Origin: JAHECW01 sp964641415
Lineage (GTDB): Bacteria; Acidobacteriota; Thermoanaerobaculia; Thermoanaerobaculales; Sulfomarinibacteraceae
Length of the DNA stretch: 64,000 nucleotides
NCBI GenBank assembly: GCA_964641415.1
Contig: CAZXMW010000001.1
Location: 186,001 to 250,000, forward strand
Direction: 5' to 3'
Made by a program: the position numbers and the translations under genes. The notes below the pieces were generated by a model that was given only the letters and a program-made list of their open reading frames with translations, ran no database searches and was not told the DNA's origin. This document shows, piece by piece, positions 33,373 through 42,023 of this stretch (positions are counted from its first letter, which is position 1; each line of letters starts with the position of its first letter).

Positions 33373-34863
33373 CTACTTTAGCAGATTCTGCAAGAACGTC
33401 GTCGTCAGCACGACGCCGAAGCCCGTGGCGCCCTTGGATTGACCGTTGTGAACTTTGTCCAGGTATCCGACGCCGGCAATGTCGAGATGGGCCCACGACG
33501 CCTTTTCGGGCACGAACTGTTTGAGAAAGCACCCGGCAGTCACCGCGCCGCCCCAACGATCTCCGGCGTTCTTCATGTCGGCCCAGTCGCTCGACAGGTA
33601 GCTCAGGTACTCGTCGTAGACCGGCAGTGGCCAGACCCGCTCTCCGACCGTTTCACCGATTTTCTGCAGGGTGTCCAGAAGCTCGGTGTCGTTGCCCATC
33701 AGTCCGGCAGCCTCGTGCCCGAGAGCGACGACGCAGGCTCCGGTCAGGGTCGCGAAGTCGAGGACGATGTCCGGGTTGAACCGGTTGGCGTAATGCAGCG
33801 CGTCGGCGAGCAGCAGACGTCCCTCGGCATCGGTGTTGTCGATTTCGACGGTCTTGCCGCTGGCGGTGGTGATGATGTCGCCGGGCTTGATGGCGGTCCC
33901 TGACGGCATGTTCTCGGCGGTCGGGACCAGCCCGACCACCTTGATCGGCAGCTCGAGCTCGGCGACCGCTCGCATGACGCCGATCACGGTCGCTGCGCCG
34001 GCCATGTCGTACTTCATGTCGCCCATGCCCTTGGCCGGCTTGATCGAGATGCCTCCCGAGTCGAAGGTCACGCCTTTGCCGACCAGGACCACCGATCGCT
34101 TTGGTTTCTTGGGCCGGTGCTCGAGCACGATGAGTCGTGGTTCCTCGGCCGAACCCTGGCTGACCGCGAGGATGCCGCCCATTCTCTCCTTGATCAGCTC
34201 TTTCTTGCCGAGCACGGTGACCCGCAGCGCGTTGAGGTCCTCTGCGATGTCGCGGGAGGCGGCTGCCAGGCCCTCGGGAGTCAGGTCGTTGCCGGGGCGA
34301 TTGGCGAGATCCCTCGCGAGCTGGACCGAGGTCCGGACCAGCCGCACCGACTTGAGTCGGGTCTCGAGCTCGTCCTCGTTCTCCTTCGCCAGGGGGAAGA
34401 TGTGCAGGCCGTCGATCTTGTCGAACTCGTTCTTTTTCGACTTGAACCGGTCGAACGTGTAGTCGGCGATTGCGGCCTCACGCAGCGCGAACAGCCGAGC
34501 TTCGGCGTCGGACAATCCGTGGACCCGAGCCGACATCGCGAGCCCGATCTGGTACTCCCGGTTCTTCGTCGCCTGGCGCATGACGCGCCGCAGCGCGGCG
34601 CGGAGCCTGCCGTGGGTCAGATCCTCCGTGTCACCCAGGCCGACGAAGGTCACTCGGCGAGCGATCTCGAGCGGGCACTCGCCCGAGATCAGCTCTCCTT
34701 CCTCGCCGCGCGGGGCCAGCCCCTTGATCTTGGTGCGCAGCGCGCGCTTCTCCTTGCTGTCGAAGGCGATGTTCTCGATCGGGTCGCTGCCGGCAGTGTG
34801 CAGGATGTAGAGGCAGTCGAGTGGTTCCTCAGGTGCCGTACGATACTGGTAAAGATCCGCCAT
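33373..34863 (-). CDS. pepA: Leucyl aminopeptidase (M17)
   Basis: M17 peptidases are hexameric two-zinc enzymes that remove N-terminal residues. The 496-residue product has the metal-site blocks VLVGKGVTFDSGGISIKP, KYDMAGAATV and NTDAEGRLLLADAL, plus the DFATLTGACVVAL segment with a catalytic bicarbonate-binding Arg in EGR. ATG 34863 is chosen because the family begins near MADLYQYR and a GGAGGG lies thirteen bases upstream; an in-frame upstream start at 34905 is possible. It is divergent from yicC. Codons and motifs are all intact. Confidence 0.95.
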   Translation of the reverse strand: MADLYQYRTAPEEPLDCLYILHTAGSDPIENIAFDSKEKRALRTKIKGLAPRGEEGELISGECPLEIARRVTFVGLGDTEDLTHGRLRAALRRVMRQATKNREYQIGLAMSARVHGLSDAEARLFALREAAIADYTFDRFKSKKNEFDKIDGLHIFPLAKENEDELETRLKSVRLVRTSVQLARDLANRPGNDLTPEGLAAASRDIAEDLNALRVTVLGKKELIKERMGGILAVSQGSAEEPRLIVLEHRPKKPKRSVVLVGKGVTFDSGGISIKPAKGMGDMKYDMAGAATVIGVMRAVAELELPIKVVGLVPTAENMPSGTAIKPGDIITTASGKTVEIDNTDAEGRLLLADALHYANRFNPDIVLDFATLTGACVVALGHEAAGLMGNDTELLDTLQKIGETVGERVWPLPVYDEYLSYLSSDWADMKNAGDRWGGAVTAGCFLKQFVPEKASWAHLDIAGVGYLDKVHNGQSKGATGFGVVLTTTFLQNLLK

Positions 34864-35125
34864 GGGTTGTCTGAACCCTCCTTTGCATACACCTCGGCCG
34901 CGCATTCTAGCACATCCGTCAGAATTTTTCTAAATACAAGCGTGAATTCCACTTATCGGTTCTCCAGCGGCGCGGGATCGAGCTTCGGCCGATGATCCGG
35001 CATGAAGGTTGCTTGGCCGCGTCGTTGCCGATTCGGCTCGCCCGCCAGAACCGTCAACGGGTACACTTGGACGGCGAACGCACCCGGACGTCGTGACAGC
35101 GCCGGCAGCGCGCGGGGGAGACATC
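34864..35125. promoter_or_regulatory. Divergent promoter region pepA/yicC
   Basis: About 260 bases separate the two starts. The sequence near 34916-34935 is AT-rich (CAGAATTTTTCTAAATACAA). A TACACT box at 35062-35067 could serve yicC with a leader of about 50 bases. No clear -35 boxes were found. Confidence 0.35.
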
Positions 35126-36022
35126 ATGAGCCTGACCAGCATGACCGGGTTCGGCCGAGCACACGGCATGGTCGCGAATGGCCTGACCGCGACCGTGGTG
35201 GTTCGGTCGGTCAACCACAAGTTTCTCGATATCGTGGTGCGCACAACCACGCGGGATGAGGTCCCCGAGCTGGAGGCCGCGGTGCGAGCCGCGGTACCCG
35301 GCGCCCTCGAGAGGGGTCGAGTCACTGTTCAGGTCAATCTCGAGCGCACCGGGCCGCAACCGGTTCAGGTCGTCGTGAACGCACCAGCGGTGGCCAGCCT
35401 GCTCGACCAGCTCGGAGAGCTGCGGCTGCCCGCGAAGGTTGCCGAGACTCTCGAGCTCGGCGATCTGCTGTCGGTGCCGGGGCTGGTGACGGTGGAGGCG
35501 CTGTTCTCCGGTCCAACCGACGACGAGATCAGCAGCCTCGAGGCCCTCGCGGCTCGAGCCGTTGCCGATCTGGTGGTGATGCGACGTCAGGAGGGCGAGA
35601 CCCTCGGCCGCCGAATCGGTGAGGATCTCGGCGATGTGACCGAGTTTCTCGACTGGTTCGAAGAGCATGCCTCCGAGTTCCGTCGGATTGTGCTCGATCG
35701 GCTGAGGAGCCGCCTCGCCGAGCTGGTCGGGCCCGAGGGTGCCGTCGAACCCGAGCGGATGGTCCAGGAAGCGGCATTGATCGCCGACCGGGCTGACGTC
35801 ACCGAGGAGCTGGTGCGGCTGAGATCGCACCTCGAGCGCTTTTCGGCGCGGCTGGAAACCGGAGGCGCCGTGGGACGTCCGCTCGACTTCCTCTGTCAGG
35901 AGATCCTGCGCGAGCTCAACACACTCGGTTCGAAGTGCCGCGAGGTCGGAGTCGCCGAGCGGCTCGTGGATGCCAAGGCAGCCCTCGAGCGGGTTCGCGA
36001 GCAGGTCCAGAATCTCGAGTGA
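35126..36022 (+). CDS. yicC: YicC-family endoribonuclease
   Basis: YicC-like proteins are endoribonucleases implicated in small-RNA decay and stationary-phase survival. The 298-residue product starts MSLTSMTGFGRA, the signature beginning of the family, and continues with SVNHKFLDIVVR, then the C-terminal DUF1732 block KCREVGVAERLVDAKAALERVREQVQN with the conserved Glu and Lys. GGGGAG lies about eight bases before ATG 35126. It is followed closely by the kinase gene, so it may be cotranscribed with the signalling genes. Confidence 0.9.
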   Translation: MSLTSMTGFGRAHGMVANGLTATVVVRSVNHKFLDIVVRTTTRDEVPELEAAVRAAVPGALERGRVTVQVNLERTGPQPVQVVVNAPAVASLLDQLGELRLPAKVAETLELGDLLSVPGLVTVEALFSGPTDDEISSLEALAARAVADLVVMRRQEGETLGRRIGEDLGDVTEFLDWFEEHASEFRRIVLDRLRSRLAELVGPEGAVEPERMVQEAALIADRADVTEELVRLRSHLERFSARLETGGAVGRPLDFLCQEILRELNTLGSKCREVGVAERLVDAKAALERVREQVQNLE

Positions 36023-36030
36023 GGCGTGAC

Positions 36031-37584
36031 GTGAGTCGGCGACGGAAGAACCGGGAGGACTGCGCGGCGGTCGGCGCCAGGAAGCGGGTCCGCCTCCAGG
36101 CCAAGATGGCTCGCGCGATTGCAGCTGCGGTGGTGATCAGCCTGGTCGTGAGCACCGGGGCGGTCATCCTGTCCCGCCACCTGGCCATGCGGCGATCGCT
36201 CGAGACGTCCGCCCGCGACTTCGCGGCGTTGATTCGCGTGCCCCTGGTGCAGATCGCCGAGATGTACGGCTCGGCCGGAATCAACCATCTCGTGGAAGCC
36301 CGCGTGCAGCGACTGCTCGCGCTCAACCGGGACATTCGGCGAGTCGAGGTTGCGCGGGCCAACTCGTCGGTTGTGTTCGCCGCGTCGCGCGACGAGGTGC
36401 GCTTTTGGTCGACCGAAGCGGGTGCGCCGACGATCGAGGACGTGGGGCTCGCCGACGCGGCGCCGGGCCCGATTCCGATCGCTGAGCGGGTTCGAGTCGA
36501 CGGTCACAGGGCCTACCGGGTCATCGTTCCCGCCGACACACCGCCGGGTCCGTTTTCGCTCACGCTGGTGGCCACTTTCTCGTACGAGAGTGTCGACCGG
36601 CAGCTGCGACGGGGGCTGCTGGTTTCGGTGCTTGCCCTCGCCGCCGGTCTCCTGGTGACCGACCGGGTGTCGAAGGCGCTGGCCCGTGGGATCACGCGCG
36701 GCGTCGCCGACCTCCACGAAGGTGTCCGGAAGATCCGTTCCGGGAGACTCGACGACCGGGTCGACATCCGGTCCAACGACGAGATCGAGGAGCTCGCCGT
36801 CGCGTTCAACGACATGACCGACGAGCTCCAGCAGACCATCGGACGGCTGCGGGCTGCGAATCGGGAACTCCAGGCCATCGACCAGACCAAGAGCGACCTG
36901 CTGGCCAACGTGTCGCACGAGCTGAGGACGCCCCTGACGGCACTCAAGGGCTTTCTCGAGCTGCTCGATGAAGGCGAGCTCGGCCCGCTGGGCAACCGGG
37001 CCCATCGTGCGGTCAACGTCTGTCGGCGCAACGTCGATCGGCTGGCGCTTCGAGTCGAGGACCTGGTCCAGCTGTCCCAGCTCGAGAGGCCGTGGTCTGG
37101 CGTCACGACCACCGGGCCGGTCGACATGACGGCCGTCGTGTCCCTGGTCGCCGAGATGTACGGGCCGCGAGCACGCGCCAAGGGACTGGAGTTGAGGGTC
37201 GAAATGGCGCCCGAGCTACCGGCCGTCGACGGCCACGCCGAGCAGCTCGAGCGGGCGGTGCTCAACCTGATCGACAATGCGATCAAGTTCACACCCGACG
37301 GCGGCCGGGTTTTGATCAGTGCAGAGGAGTGCGATCACGAAGGTCTGGAGGGACTGCTGCTGCGAGTCGTCGACTCGGGAATCGGCATTCCGGAGAGTGA
37401 GCAGGTTCGGGTGTTCGACCGTTTTCACCAGGTCGATCCGAGTATTCGACGCCGCTTCGGAGGCATGGGGCTCGGACTCTCGCTGGTTCATCACACCGCC
37501 GAAGCGCACGGTGGTGTAGTTTGGCTGGAAAGCGAGGAGGGTTCCGGCTCGACCTTTTTCGTCTGGCTGCCGACGGTGCGGTGA
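36031..37584 (+). CDS. Membrane histidine kinase with HAMP domain
   Basis: The 517-residue product is a sensor kinase: helix about 27-46, a periplasmic sensor region (about 47-190) of no recognised type, helix about 196-214, HAMP (about 215-270), the H-box in NVSHELRTPL with phosphoacceptor His296, N-box NLIDNAIKF (about 412), G1 DSGIGIP (about 448) and F/G2 boxes FDRFHQVD and GMGLGLSLVHH. GTG 36031 follows GAGG by six bases; GTG 36019 overlaps the yicC stop and is an alternative. The response regulator gene is 65 bases downstream and is its likely partner. Confidence 0.9.
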   Translation: MSRRRKNREDCAAVGARKRVRLQAKMARAIAAAVVISLVVSTGAVILSRHLAMRRSLETSARDFAALIRVPLVQIAEMYGSAGINHLVEARVQRLLALNRDIRRVEVARANSSVVFAASRDEVRFWSTEAGAPTIEDVGLADAAPGPIPIAERVRVDGHRAYRVIVPADTPPGPFSLTLVATFSYESVDRQLRRGLLVSVLALAAGLLVTDRVSKALARGITRGVADLHEGVRKIRSGRLDDRVDIRSNDEIEELAVAFNDMTDELQQTIGRLRAANRELQAIDQTKSDLLANVSHELRTPLTALKGFLELLDEGELGPLGNRAHRAVNVCRRNVDRLALRVEDLVQLSQLERPWSGVTTTGPVDMTAVVSLVAEMYGPRARAKGLELRVEMAPELPAVDGHAEQLERAVLNLIDNAIKFTPDGGRVLISAEECDHEGLEGLLLRVVDSGIGIPESEQVRVFDRFHQVDPSIRRRFGGMGLGLSLVHHTAEAHGGVVWLESEEGSGSTFFVWLPTVR

Positions 37585-37649
37585 CCACAGTTTTGGTGTA
37601 GTCTCGGAGGCGGAACACCGGACCGTACGTTCTCCGTTGGGAGCTGACT

Positions 37650-38036
37650 GTGAGTCGAATCTACGTCGTCGATGACGAACCTGACATGGTCGAGCTCTTG
37701 GCGACGGTGCTCGAAAGCGAGGGCCACGAGGTCGAGACCTACACCGACGGCCGAACGGCCCTCGCGCGGGTGCTCGAAGAGCCTCCGGAGCTGCTGCTGC
37801 TCGACCTCATGATGCCCGACCTGGACGGCTTCGAGCTTCTCAAGCTGTTGCGGCTGGATTCACGAGGCAGGGATGTGGTCGTGCTCGTGGTCTCGGCACG
37901 AACCGGGCACCAGGCGCAGCTCGAGACTCTGCAGCTGGGGGCCAACGCCTACATCTACAAGCCGTTCTCTCCGCGGGAGCTGGCTGCGCAGGTTCGCCAG
38001 CTGCTGGCCCGGCGAAAGGGTGGTGAGAGTGACTGA
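37650..38036 (+). CDS. Single-domain response regulator
   Basis: The 128-residue product is a receiver domain only: acidic pocket DDEPD near the start, phosphoacceptor Asp52 in LLLDLMMPD, Thr/Ser in VVSART and Lys in YIYKPFSP. There is no output domain, so it probably signals by protein contact. GTG 37650 starts the fold. It overlaps the EAL gene by eight bases (GTG 38029), which argues that the EAL protein is translated with it and may be its output partner. Confidence 0.9.
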   Translation: MSRIYVVDDEPDMVELLATVLESEGHEVETYTDGRTALARVLEEPPELLLLDLMMPDLDGFELLKLLRLDSRGRDVVVLVVSARTGHQAQLETLQLGANAYIYKPFSPRELAAQVRQLLARRKGGESD

Positions 38037-39294
38037 CGAGAGTCGCACTCTCGACCTCATCGAGATGCGCACCCGGCTGCTCCAGTACCGGGCGAGCCTC
38101 TTCGACCCGGCCACCAAGCTGCCGACGCTGCCGGTGGTCATGGACCGGGTGCGTCGCCTGCTCGACGACAAGGGCACCATCCCGGTCTTCGTCATGCGGC
38201 TCGAGCACGAGCAGCACCTCGAGCGGATCGTCGGCTGGGAACGGTTCGACGCCATGCTGTGCAGCGTGTCCCGCTATCTCGGAGACGTGCTCGGTCGGTC
38301 GGTCCACTCGGACGTCGTGCTTTGCCAGGAGGCCGTTCGGAGCGACGTCTTCATCATGTTTCTCGCCGATCGCAGCGAGGCCGGCCGGCTGTACGAGGTT
38401 CTCGTCCGGGGCATCTCGATTGCCGAGGACGACTCGGGCGACACCAGTCTGATGGCGCTGCAGCTCGGGCGGGGGATGATCACCCGGCGTCCCGCGGAAC
38501 GCATCGAACGCGCCATCTACGGCGGCATCCTCGAGGCCCGGCAGGACTTCCACAAGCGGGGCGAGGTGCTCGACGAAGCGCGTCTGGTCGAAGCCCGGCG
38601 GGTGGTCCGAGACCGGACGCTGATCACGCTCTTTCAGCCGATCGTCGCGCTGCCCGAGAACGAGGTCTTCGGCTTCGAGGCCCTGACGCGGGGCCCGTCG
38701 GGCAGCTATCTCGGTCCCGCCGAGAACTTCTTCGGGTTCGCGGAACGGTCGGGAATACTGGGCGAGGTCGAGCGGCTGTGCGCCGACCTGGCGTTGGAGC
38801 GCGCCGTCGGGCTGCCCGCGGGGGCCATGCTGTTTCTCAACCTGTCCAACCATGGGCTCGAACATCTCGACTCGATCGGACTCGGTCTGGTCGACCTGGT
38901 GGCGTCGTCCCGTTTGAGCCCGGACCGGTGCGTGCTCGAGATCACCGAGCGGACGTACGCTGAAAGCCAGGCGGCGCTCAAGCACCGGGTCGGCGAGCTC
39001 CGCAGCGCCGGTTTCCGCATTGCCATCGACGACATGGGAACCGGCTACAGCGCACTCCACGTGTTGGCCGAACTCGAGCCCGACTTCATCAAACTCAATC
39101 AAATGCTGGTGCGTGATCTCCCGAGCGAACCGATCAAACGGAACCTGGTATCGGCGATCACCAGCTTCGCCGGCACCAGCAACTCGGTGGTCATCGCGGA
39201 GGGAGTCGAGCGCGAGGACGAGATGCGGGCGCTGGTCGATCTCGGGGTGATGCTGCAGCAGGGCTTCTACTTCGGACGCCCCAGGCAGTTCTGA
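38029..39294 (+). CDS. EAL-domain protein with degenerate N-terminal GGDEF-like region
   Basis: The 421-residue product carries a complete-looking EAL domain, the c-di-GMP phosphodiesterase fold: EAL at 217-219 (FEALTRG), NLSNHG, ITERT, the DDMGTGYS loop (Asp334-Asp335), KLNQM and EGVERE. The main metal and catalytic motifs are kept, so activity is plausible. The first 190 residues resemble a GGDEF-like fold (FDPATKLPTLPVVMDRV) but lack the GGDEF loop, so they may be a regulatory module. GTG 38029 overlaps the response regulator gene and has AAAGG nine bases upstream. The pilT gene lies 200 bases downstream in the opposite direction. Confidence 0.85.
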   Translation: MTDESRTLDLIEMRTRLLQYRASLFDPATKLPTLPVVMDRVRRLLDDKGTIPVFVMRLEHEQHLERIVGWERFDAMLCSVSRYLGDVLGRSVHSDVVLCQEAVRSDVFIMFLADRSEAGRLYEVLVRGISIAEDDSGDTSLMALQLGRGMITRRPAERIERAIYGGILEARQDFHKRGEVLDEARLVEARRVVRDRTLITLFQPIVALPENEVFGFEALTRGPSGSYLGPAENFFGFAERSGILGEVERLCADLALERAVGLPAGAMLFLNLSNHGLEHLDSIGLGLVDLVASSRLSPDRCVLEITERTYAESQAALKHRVGELRSAGFRIAIDDMGTGYSALHVLAELEPDFIKLNQMLVRDLPSEPIKRNLVSAITSFAGTSNSVVIAEGVEREDEMRALVDLGVMLQQGFYFGRPRQF

Positions 39295-39492
39295 CGGTCG
39301 GGCCGGCCGCCGGCGGAGTCGTCCGGACACGGCGCCGGGTCGCGCGGCGCCGCATCGTCCCGGTACGCGAGATGGCTCGGTGCTGCCCCGATGCCATCGG
39401 GTTCGATCTCGTCGACGAGGCCGGTGGCGGTGTCGGTCGGCAGGACGTCGGCGGCCGGTTGCGGATGTTCGCGTCGACGGCTCGGGGCGTCG

Positions 39493-40917
39493 TCAGCGCT
39501 TGAAAAACCCCTTGCCGTTGCCGGAGATCTGCTGATTGAGGTCACGGATCCGCTCGTTGAGCGAGTTGATCTTGGCCTGAGACTCGTCGCGGATTCTGGC
39601 GACCTCGGCGCGAGTCTGCTCGAGCTCATGCTGAAGATCCTCGGAGCCGCCGGCGGTTTGCTCGATCTGAAGTCGAAGCTCCGCCAGCTCGCGCTCGAGA
39701 TCAGCGATGACCTGGTCGCGCTCGGCCATCTTCGATCGGTGAATCTCCTCGGCCTCTTCATACAGCTTTTTGGTTTCCAGGAGGCCGGTGATCTCGGAAA
39801 AGTCGGCCGGTGACGGGGACATCTCACCCTCCCTGAACCGTTCCTCGATGGAAGGAAACATCTTGCGAAGCTTGAGCGACAGATCCTCGGGCTCGGGCGA
39901 GGCATCCACCGCCTGCTCATAGTCGATGATGTTGTGGGCCAGCAGCGCGATGAGCGACTGGTTCATGGTCTGCATGTGGTAGTAGCTCACCGAGTTCTCC
40001 ATCTCCTCGGAGATCTCCTTGATCTCTCCGGAGTCGATGTGCTTGGAAATCTTCGGTGAGTTGACCATGATCTCGCAGGCCGGCATTCGGCCGCTGCCGT
40101 CGGCACGGTTGACGAGCTGCATGGAACAGATCGCCCGCAGCACCAGGCCGAGCTGGCTGCGCACCTGGTGCTGCTGGTCGACGGGATACGAGTCGATGAT
40201 CCGATCGATGGTCTGGGCGGCGTTGTTGGTGTGCAGCGTGGAGAATACGAGGTGGCCGGTCTCGGCAGCGGTGATCGCCGTCGACATGGTCTCCAGGTCG
40301 CGCATCTCGCCGACCATGATCACATCGGGGTCCTGGCGGACGCAGTTCCGCAAAGCCTCCTTGAAGGTCGGCGTGTCGGTCCCGACCTCGCGTTGGGAGA
40401 TCGTCGCCTTGTCGTCGGAGAACAGGAACTCGATGGGGTCTTCGATGGTGACGATGTGACACGACCGGCTCTTCGCGATCTTCTGAATCAGCGCGGCGAG
40501 CGTTGTCGACTTGCCCGACCCGGTTGGTCCGGTCACCAGCACCATGCCGCCGGGAAAGTCGGTGAAGGTGTCGATCACGTCGGGAAGGTTGAGCTCGACG
40601 ATGTTCTGAATGTCGAACGGGACCCGGCGAAAGACCCCGGCAATGGTGCCGCGCTGCCAAAACAGGTTGCAGCGGAAACGGGCGACGCCGGGAACGCCGT
40701 AGCCGATGTCCACCGACAGGTTGTGCTCGAAGCTCTCCCTCTGCTTCGGGGTCAGGATGGTGCACAGCATCTCCTCGACCTCTTCCGGTTTCAACGGGGC
40801 GGACTTCACCGGAATCAAGCGCCCCTGGATCCGAAGCAGCGGTGGACGCATCGGTTTGATGTGCAGATCCGACGCACCCTTCTTGGTCATGAACATGAGC
40901 AGCTCTTTGAGCTCCAC
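39493..40917 (-). CDS. PilT-like pilus retraction ATPase with C-terminal coiled coil
   Basis: PilT hydrolyses ATP to disassemble type IV pili and drive twitching. The 474-residue product has the PilT N-domain, Walker A GPTGSGKST (about 130-138), the Asp box IVTIEDPIEF, Walker B-like VIMVGEMRDLETM and the His box STLHTNNAAQ. The core ends near residue 360; the remaining about 110 residues are strongly charged and heptad-like (DLERELAELRLQIEQT, DLQHELEQTRAEVARIRDES), predicted coiled coil, and end in GNGKGFFKR. Typical PilT or PilU has 340-390 residues, so the extension is unusual. The start GTG 40917 has GGAGGG eight bases upstream. Confidence 0.9.
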   Translation of the reverse strand: MELKELLMFMTKKGASDLHIKPMRPPLLRIQGRLIPVKSAPLKPEEVEEMLCTILTPKQRESFEHNLSVDIGYGVPGVARFRCNLFWQRGTIAGVFRRVPFDIQNIVELNLPDVIDTFTDFPGGMVLVTGPTGSGKSTTLAALIQKIAKSRSCHIVTIEDPIEFLFSDDKATISQREVGTDTPTFKEALRNCVRQDPDVIMVGEMRDLETMSTAITAAETGHLVFSTLHTNNAAQTIDRIIDSYPVDQQHQVRSQLGLVLRAICSMQLVNRADGSGRMPACEIMVNSPKISKHIDSGEIKEISEEMENSVSYYHMQTMNQSLIALLAHNIIDYEQAVDASPEPEDLSLKLRKMFPSIEERFREGEMSPSPADFSEITGLLETKKLYEEAEEIHRSKMAERDQVIADLERELAELRLQIEQTAGGSEDLQHELEQTRAEVARIRDESQAKINSLNERIRDLNQQISGNGKGFFKR

Positions 40918-41042
40918 GCGCCCTCCTTGGCGGCGACTCGACGGCCCTCCGTCGGCTCTGGAAGCCCGGATTTCACTGTATCACAGTGGGTGCTGACAGC
41001 TCGCCCCCGGGGGCCGGCCACAGGGCCGGTGGACTGGCCTCA
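40918..41042. other. pilT upstream region and hairpins
   Basis: The region before pilT holds the palindrome CCCCCGGGGG (41004-41013) and the hairpin CCGGCC-ACAG-GGCCGG (41014-41029). It is the divergent gap between pilT and the structured RNA that follows. Confidence 0.5.
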
Positions 41043-41366
41043 ATGAGCATGACGAAGACGGCTCATGAGTGTGCAGTAGATTGTCAATTTGCCAATTTAA
41101 TGAGCAGGTTCGCGAACGAGCCAAGAGGGTGGCCTGTGACCCGCGGACGGGTATCCAGCTGGAGCCGACGGCACTTGGTGACAACCGCCTCCGGCGGCCG
41201 TGCCTGGCATCAGTCTTGCTCCCTTGAGGAGCGAACGAAGGGATGGCCGTCGTCAATGGTGGCGGCGGCAGCGGGCCCCTCGCCGGTTCGCAGCACGGCG
41301 GGACACCTCAATTCCCTCCGCCCGGCCCCGACAGACCCTCCAGTCCGGGGCCGGGCATCTTTTTGC
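41043..41366 (+). ncRNA. Structured non-coding RNA or leader upstream of the cobalamin adenosyltransferase
   Basis: About 320 bases without a supported ORF are dense in stems on the plus strand: GTTCG/CGAAC (41108-41117), ACCCG/CGGGT (about 41138-41151), GGCAC/GTGCC (about 41170-41204) enclosing TTG-GTGA-CAA and CCGCC-TCC-GGCGG as a three-way junction, GCTCC-CTTGA-GGAGC (41217-41231), GCCGTC/GGTGGC with wobble pairs (about 41246-41263) and CGCCG/CGGCG (41281-41300). A terminator closes it. It is not tmRNA, RNase P RNA or SRP RNA by their conserved blocks. It could be a free small RNA or a regulatory leader of the adenosyltransferase gene 127 bases downstream. Confidence 0.6.
41320..41364 (+). 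terminator. Strong intrinsic terminator
   Basis: GCCCGGCCCCG (41320-41330) pairs perfectly with CGGGGCCGGGC (41346-41356), an 11-bp GC stem with a 15-base loop, followed by ATCTTTTT. This is the clearest rho-independent terminator in the window and defines the 3' end of the RNA above. Confidence 0.9.
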
Positions 41367-41480
41367 GGTCAAATCCTGCGATCAGCCCAAATGTGGACCT
41401 CCAGCCTGCCGCAGAGCCCGCATGACGCATGAATGGCGCGGGTGAGTCATGCCGGGAAGATCTGCCGGTCCCGGCTCGGT

Positions 41481-41486
41481 TATTCT
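41481..41486 (+). promoter_or_regulatory. Candidate -10 box of the adenosyltransferase gene
   Basis: TATTCT is followed by six bases and then the ATG at 41493; no ribosome-binding site is present. If used, this promoter lies downstream of the terminator and would bypass it. Confidence 0.45.
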
Positions 41487-41492
41487 CGGGTC

Positions 41493-42023
41493 ATGAAGGT
41501 GTACACCAAGACCGGCGACGGCGGCGAGACGTCTCTCTACTCGGGTGGACGGGTCTTCAAAACTGACCCGAGGATCGAGGCCTACGGGACCATCGACGAG
41601 CTCAACTCGTTGCTCGGTCTGCTCGCCTCGGAAAGCCTACCGAAAGGCATGGCCGAGCAGTTGACGGACATCCAGTCCGTGCTGTTCGACATCGGTGCGT
41701 CCATGGCCGACGCCGAGGCGAAGCTCGCGACCGCGCCCGCGGTCTGGGACACCGGGCGGCTCGAGAGCTGGATCGACGCCATGGATGCCGGGCTCGAGGA
41801 CCTGCGCGCGTTCATCCTGCCGGGCGGGTCTCGCCCGGCGGCGCTCGCTCACCTCGCGAGGACGGTGTGCCGCCGCGCCGAACGACGGGTCGTCGCCGTC
41901 GCTCAGGTCGACTCTGGCATCATCCCCTACCTCAACCGTTTGTCGGACGCGCTGTTCGTCGCCGCGCGGCAGATCAACGCCGAGCGCGGGATCGCGGACC
42001 CCGAATGGCGCCGGGGTGCGTGA
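41493..42023 (+). CDS. Cob(I)alamin adenosyltransferase, PduO type
   Basis: PduO-type enzymes transfer adenosyl from ATP to cob(I)alamin to form coenzyme B12. The 176-residue product begins with the ATP-binding KVYTKTGDGGETSLYSGGRV motif and has FDIGASMAD and the helix RRAERRVVAVAQ with the C-terminal LNRLSDALFVAAR signature. ATG 41493 begins the fold exactly; upstream in-frame translation is unlike the family. A TAnnnT box lies six bases upstream. No other cobalamin genes are in the window, so it probably serves a B12-dependent enzyme elsewhere or salvage. Confidence 0.95.
   Translation: MKVYTKTGDGGETSLYSGGRVFKTDPRIEAYGTIDELNSLLGLLASESLPKGMAEQLTDIQSVLFDIGASMADAEAKLATAPAVWDTGRLESWIDAMDAGLEDLRAFILPGGSRPAALAHLARTVCRRAERRVVAVAQVDSGIIPYLNRLSDALFVAARQINAERGIADPEWRRGA

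Noticed and set aside
34864..34905. Upstream start of pepA
   Set aside because: The extra 14 residues are not like the family N-terminus; ATG 34863 fits better.
41043..41366. Cobalamin riboswitch
   Set aside because: I could not find a good B12 box or the conserved core spacing, although the downstream gene uses cobalamin; a covariance search would be decisive.
41200..41445. Small ORFs inside the structured RNA
   Set aside because: No ribosome sites; they cross the terminator stem and have no protein-like composition.
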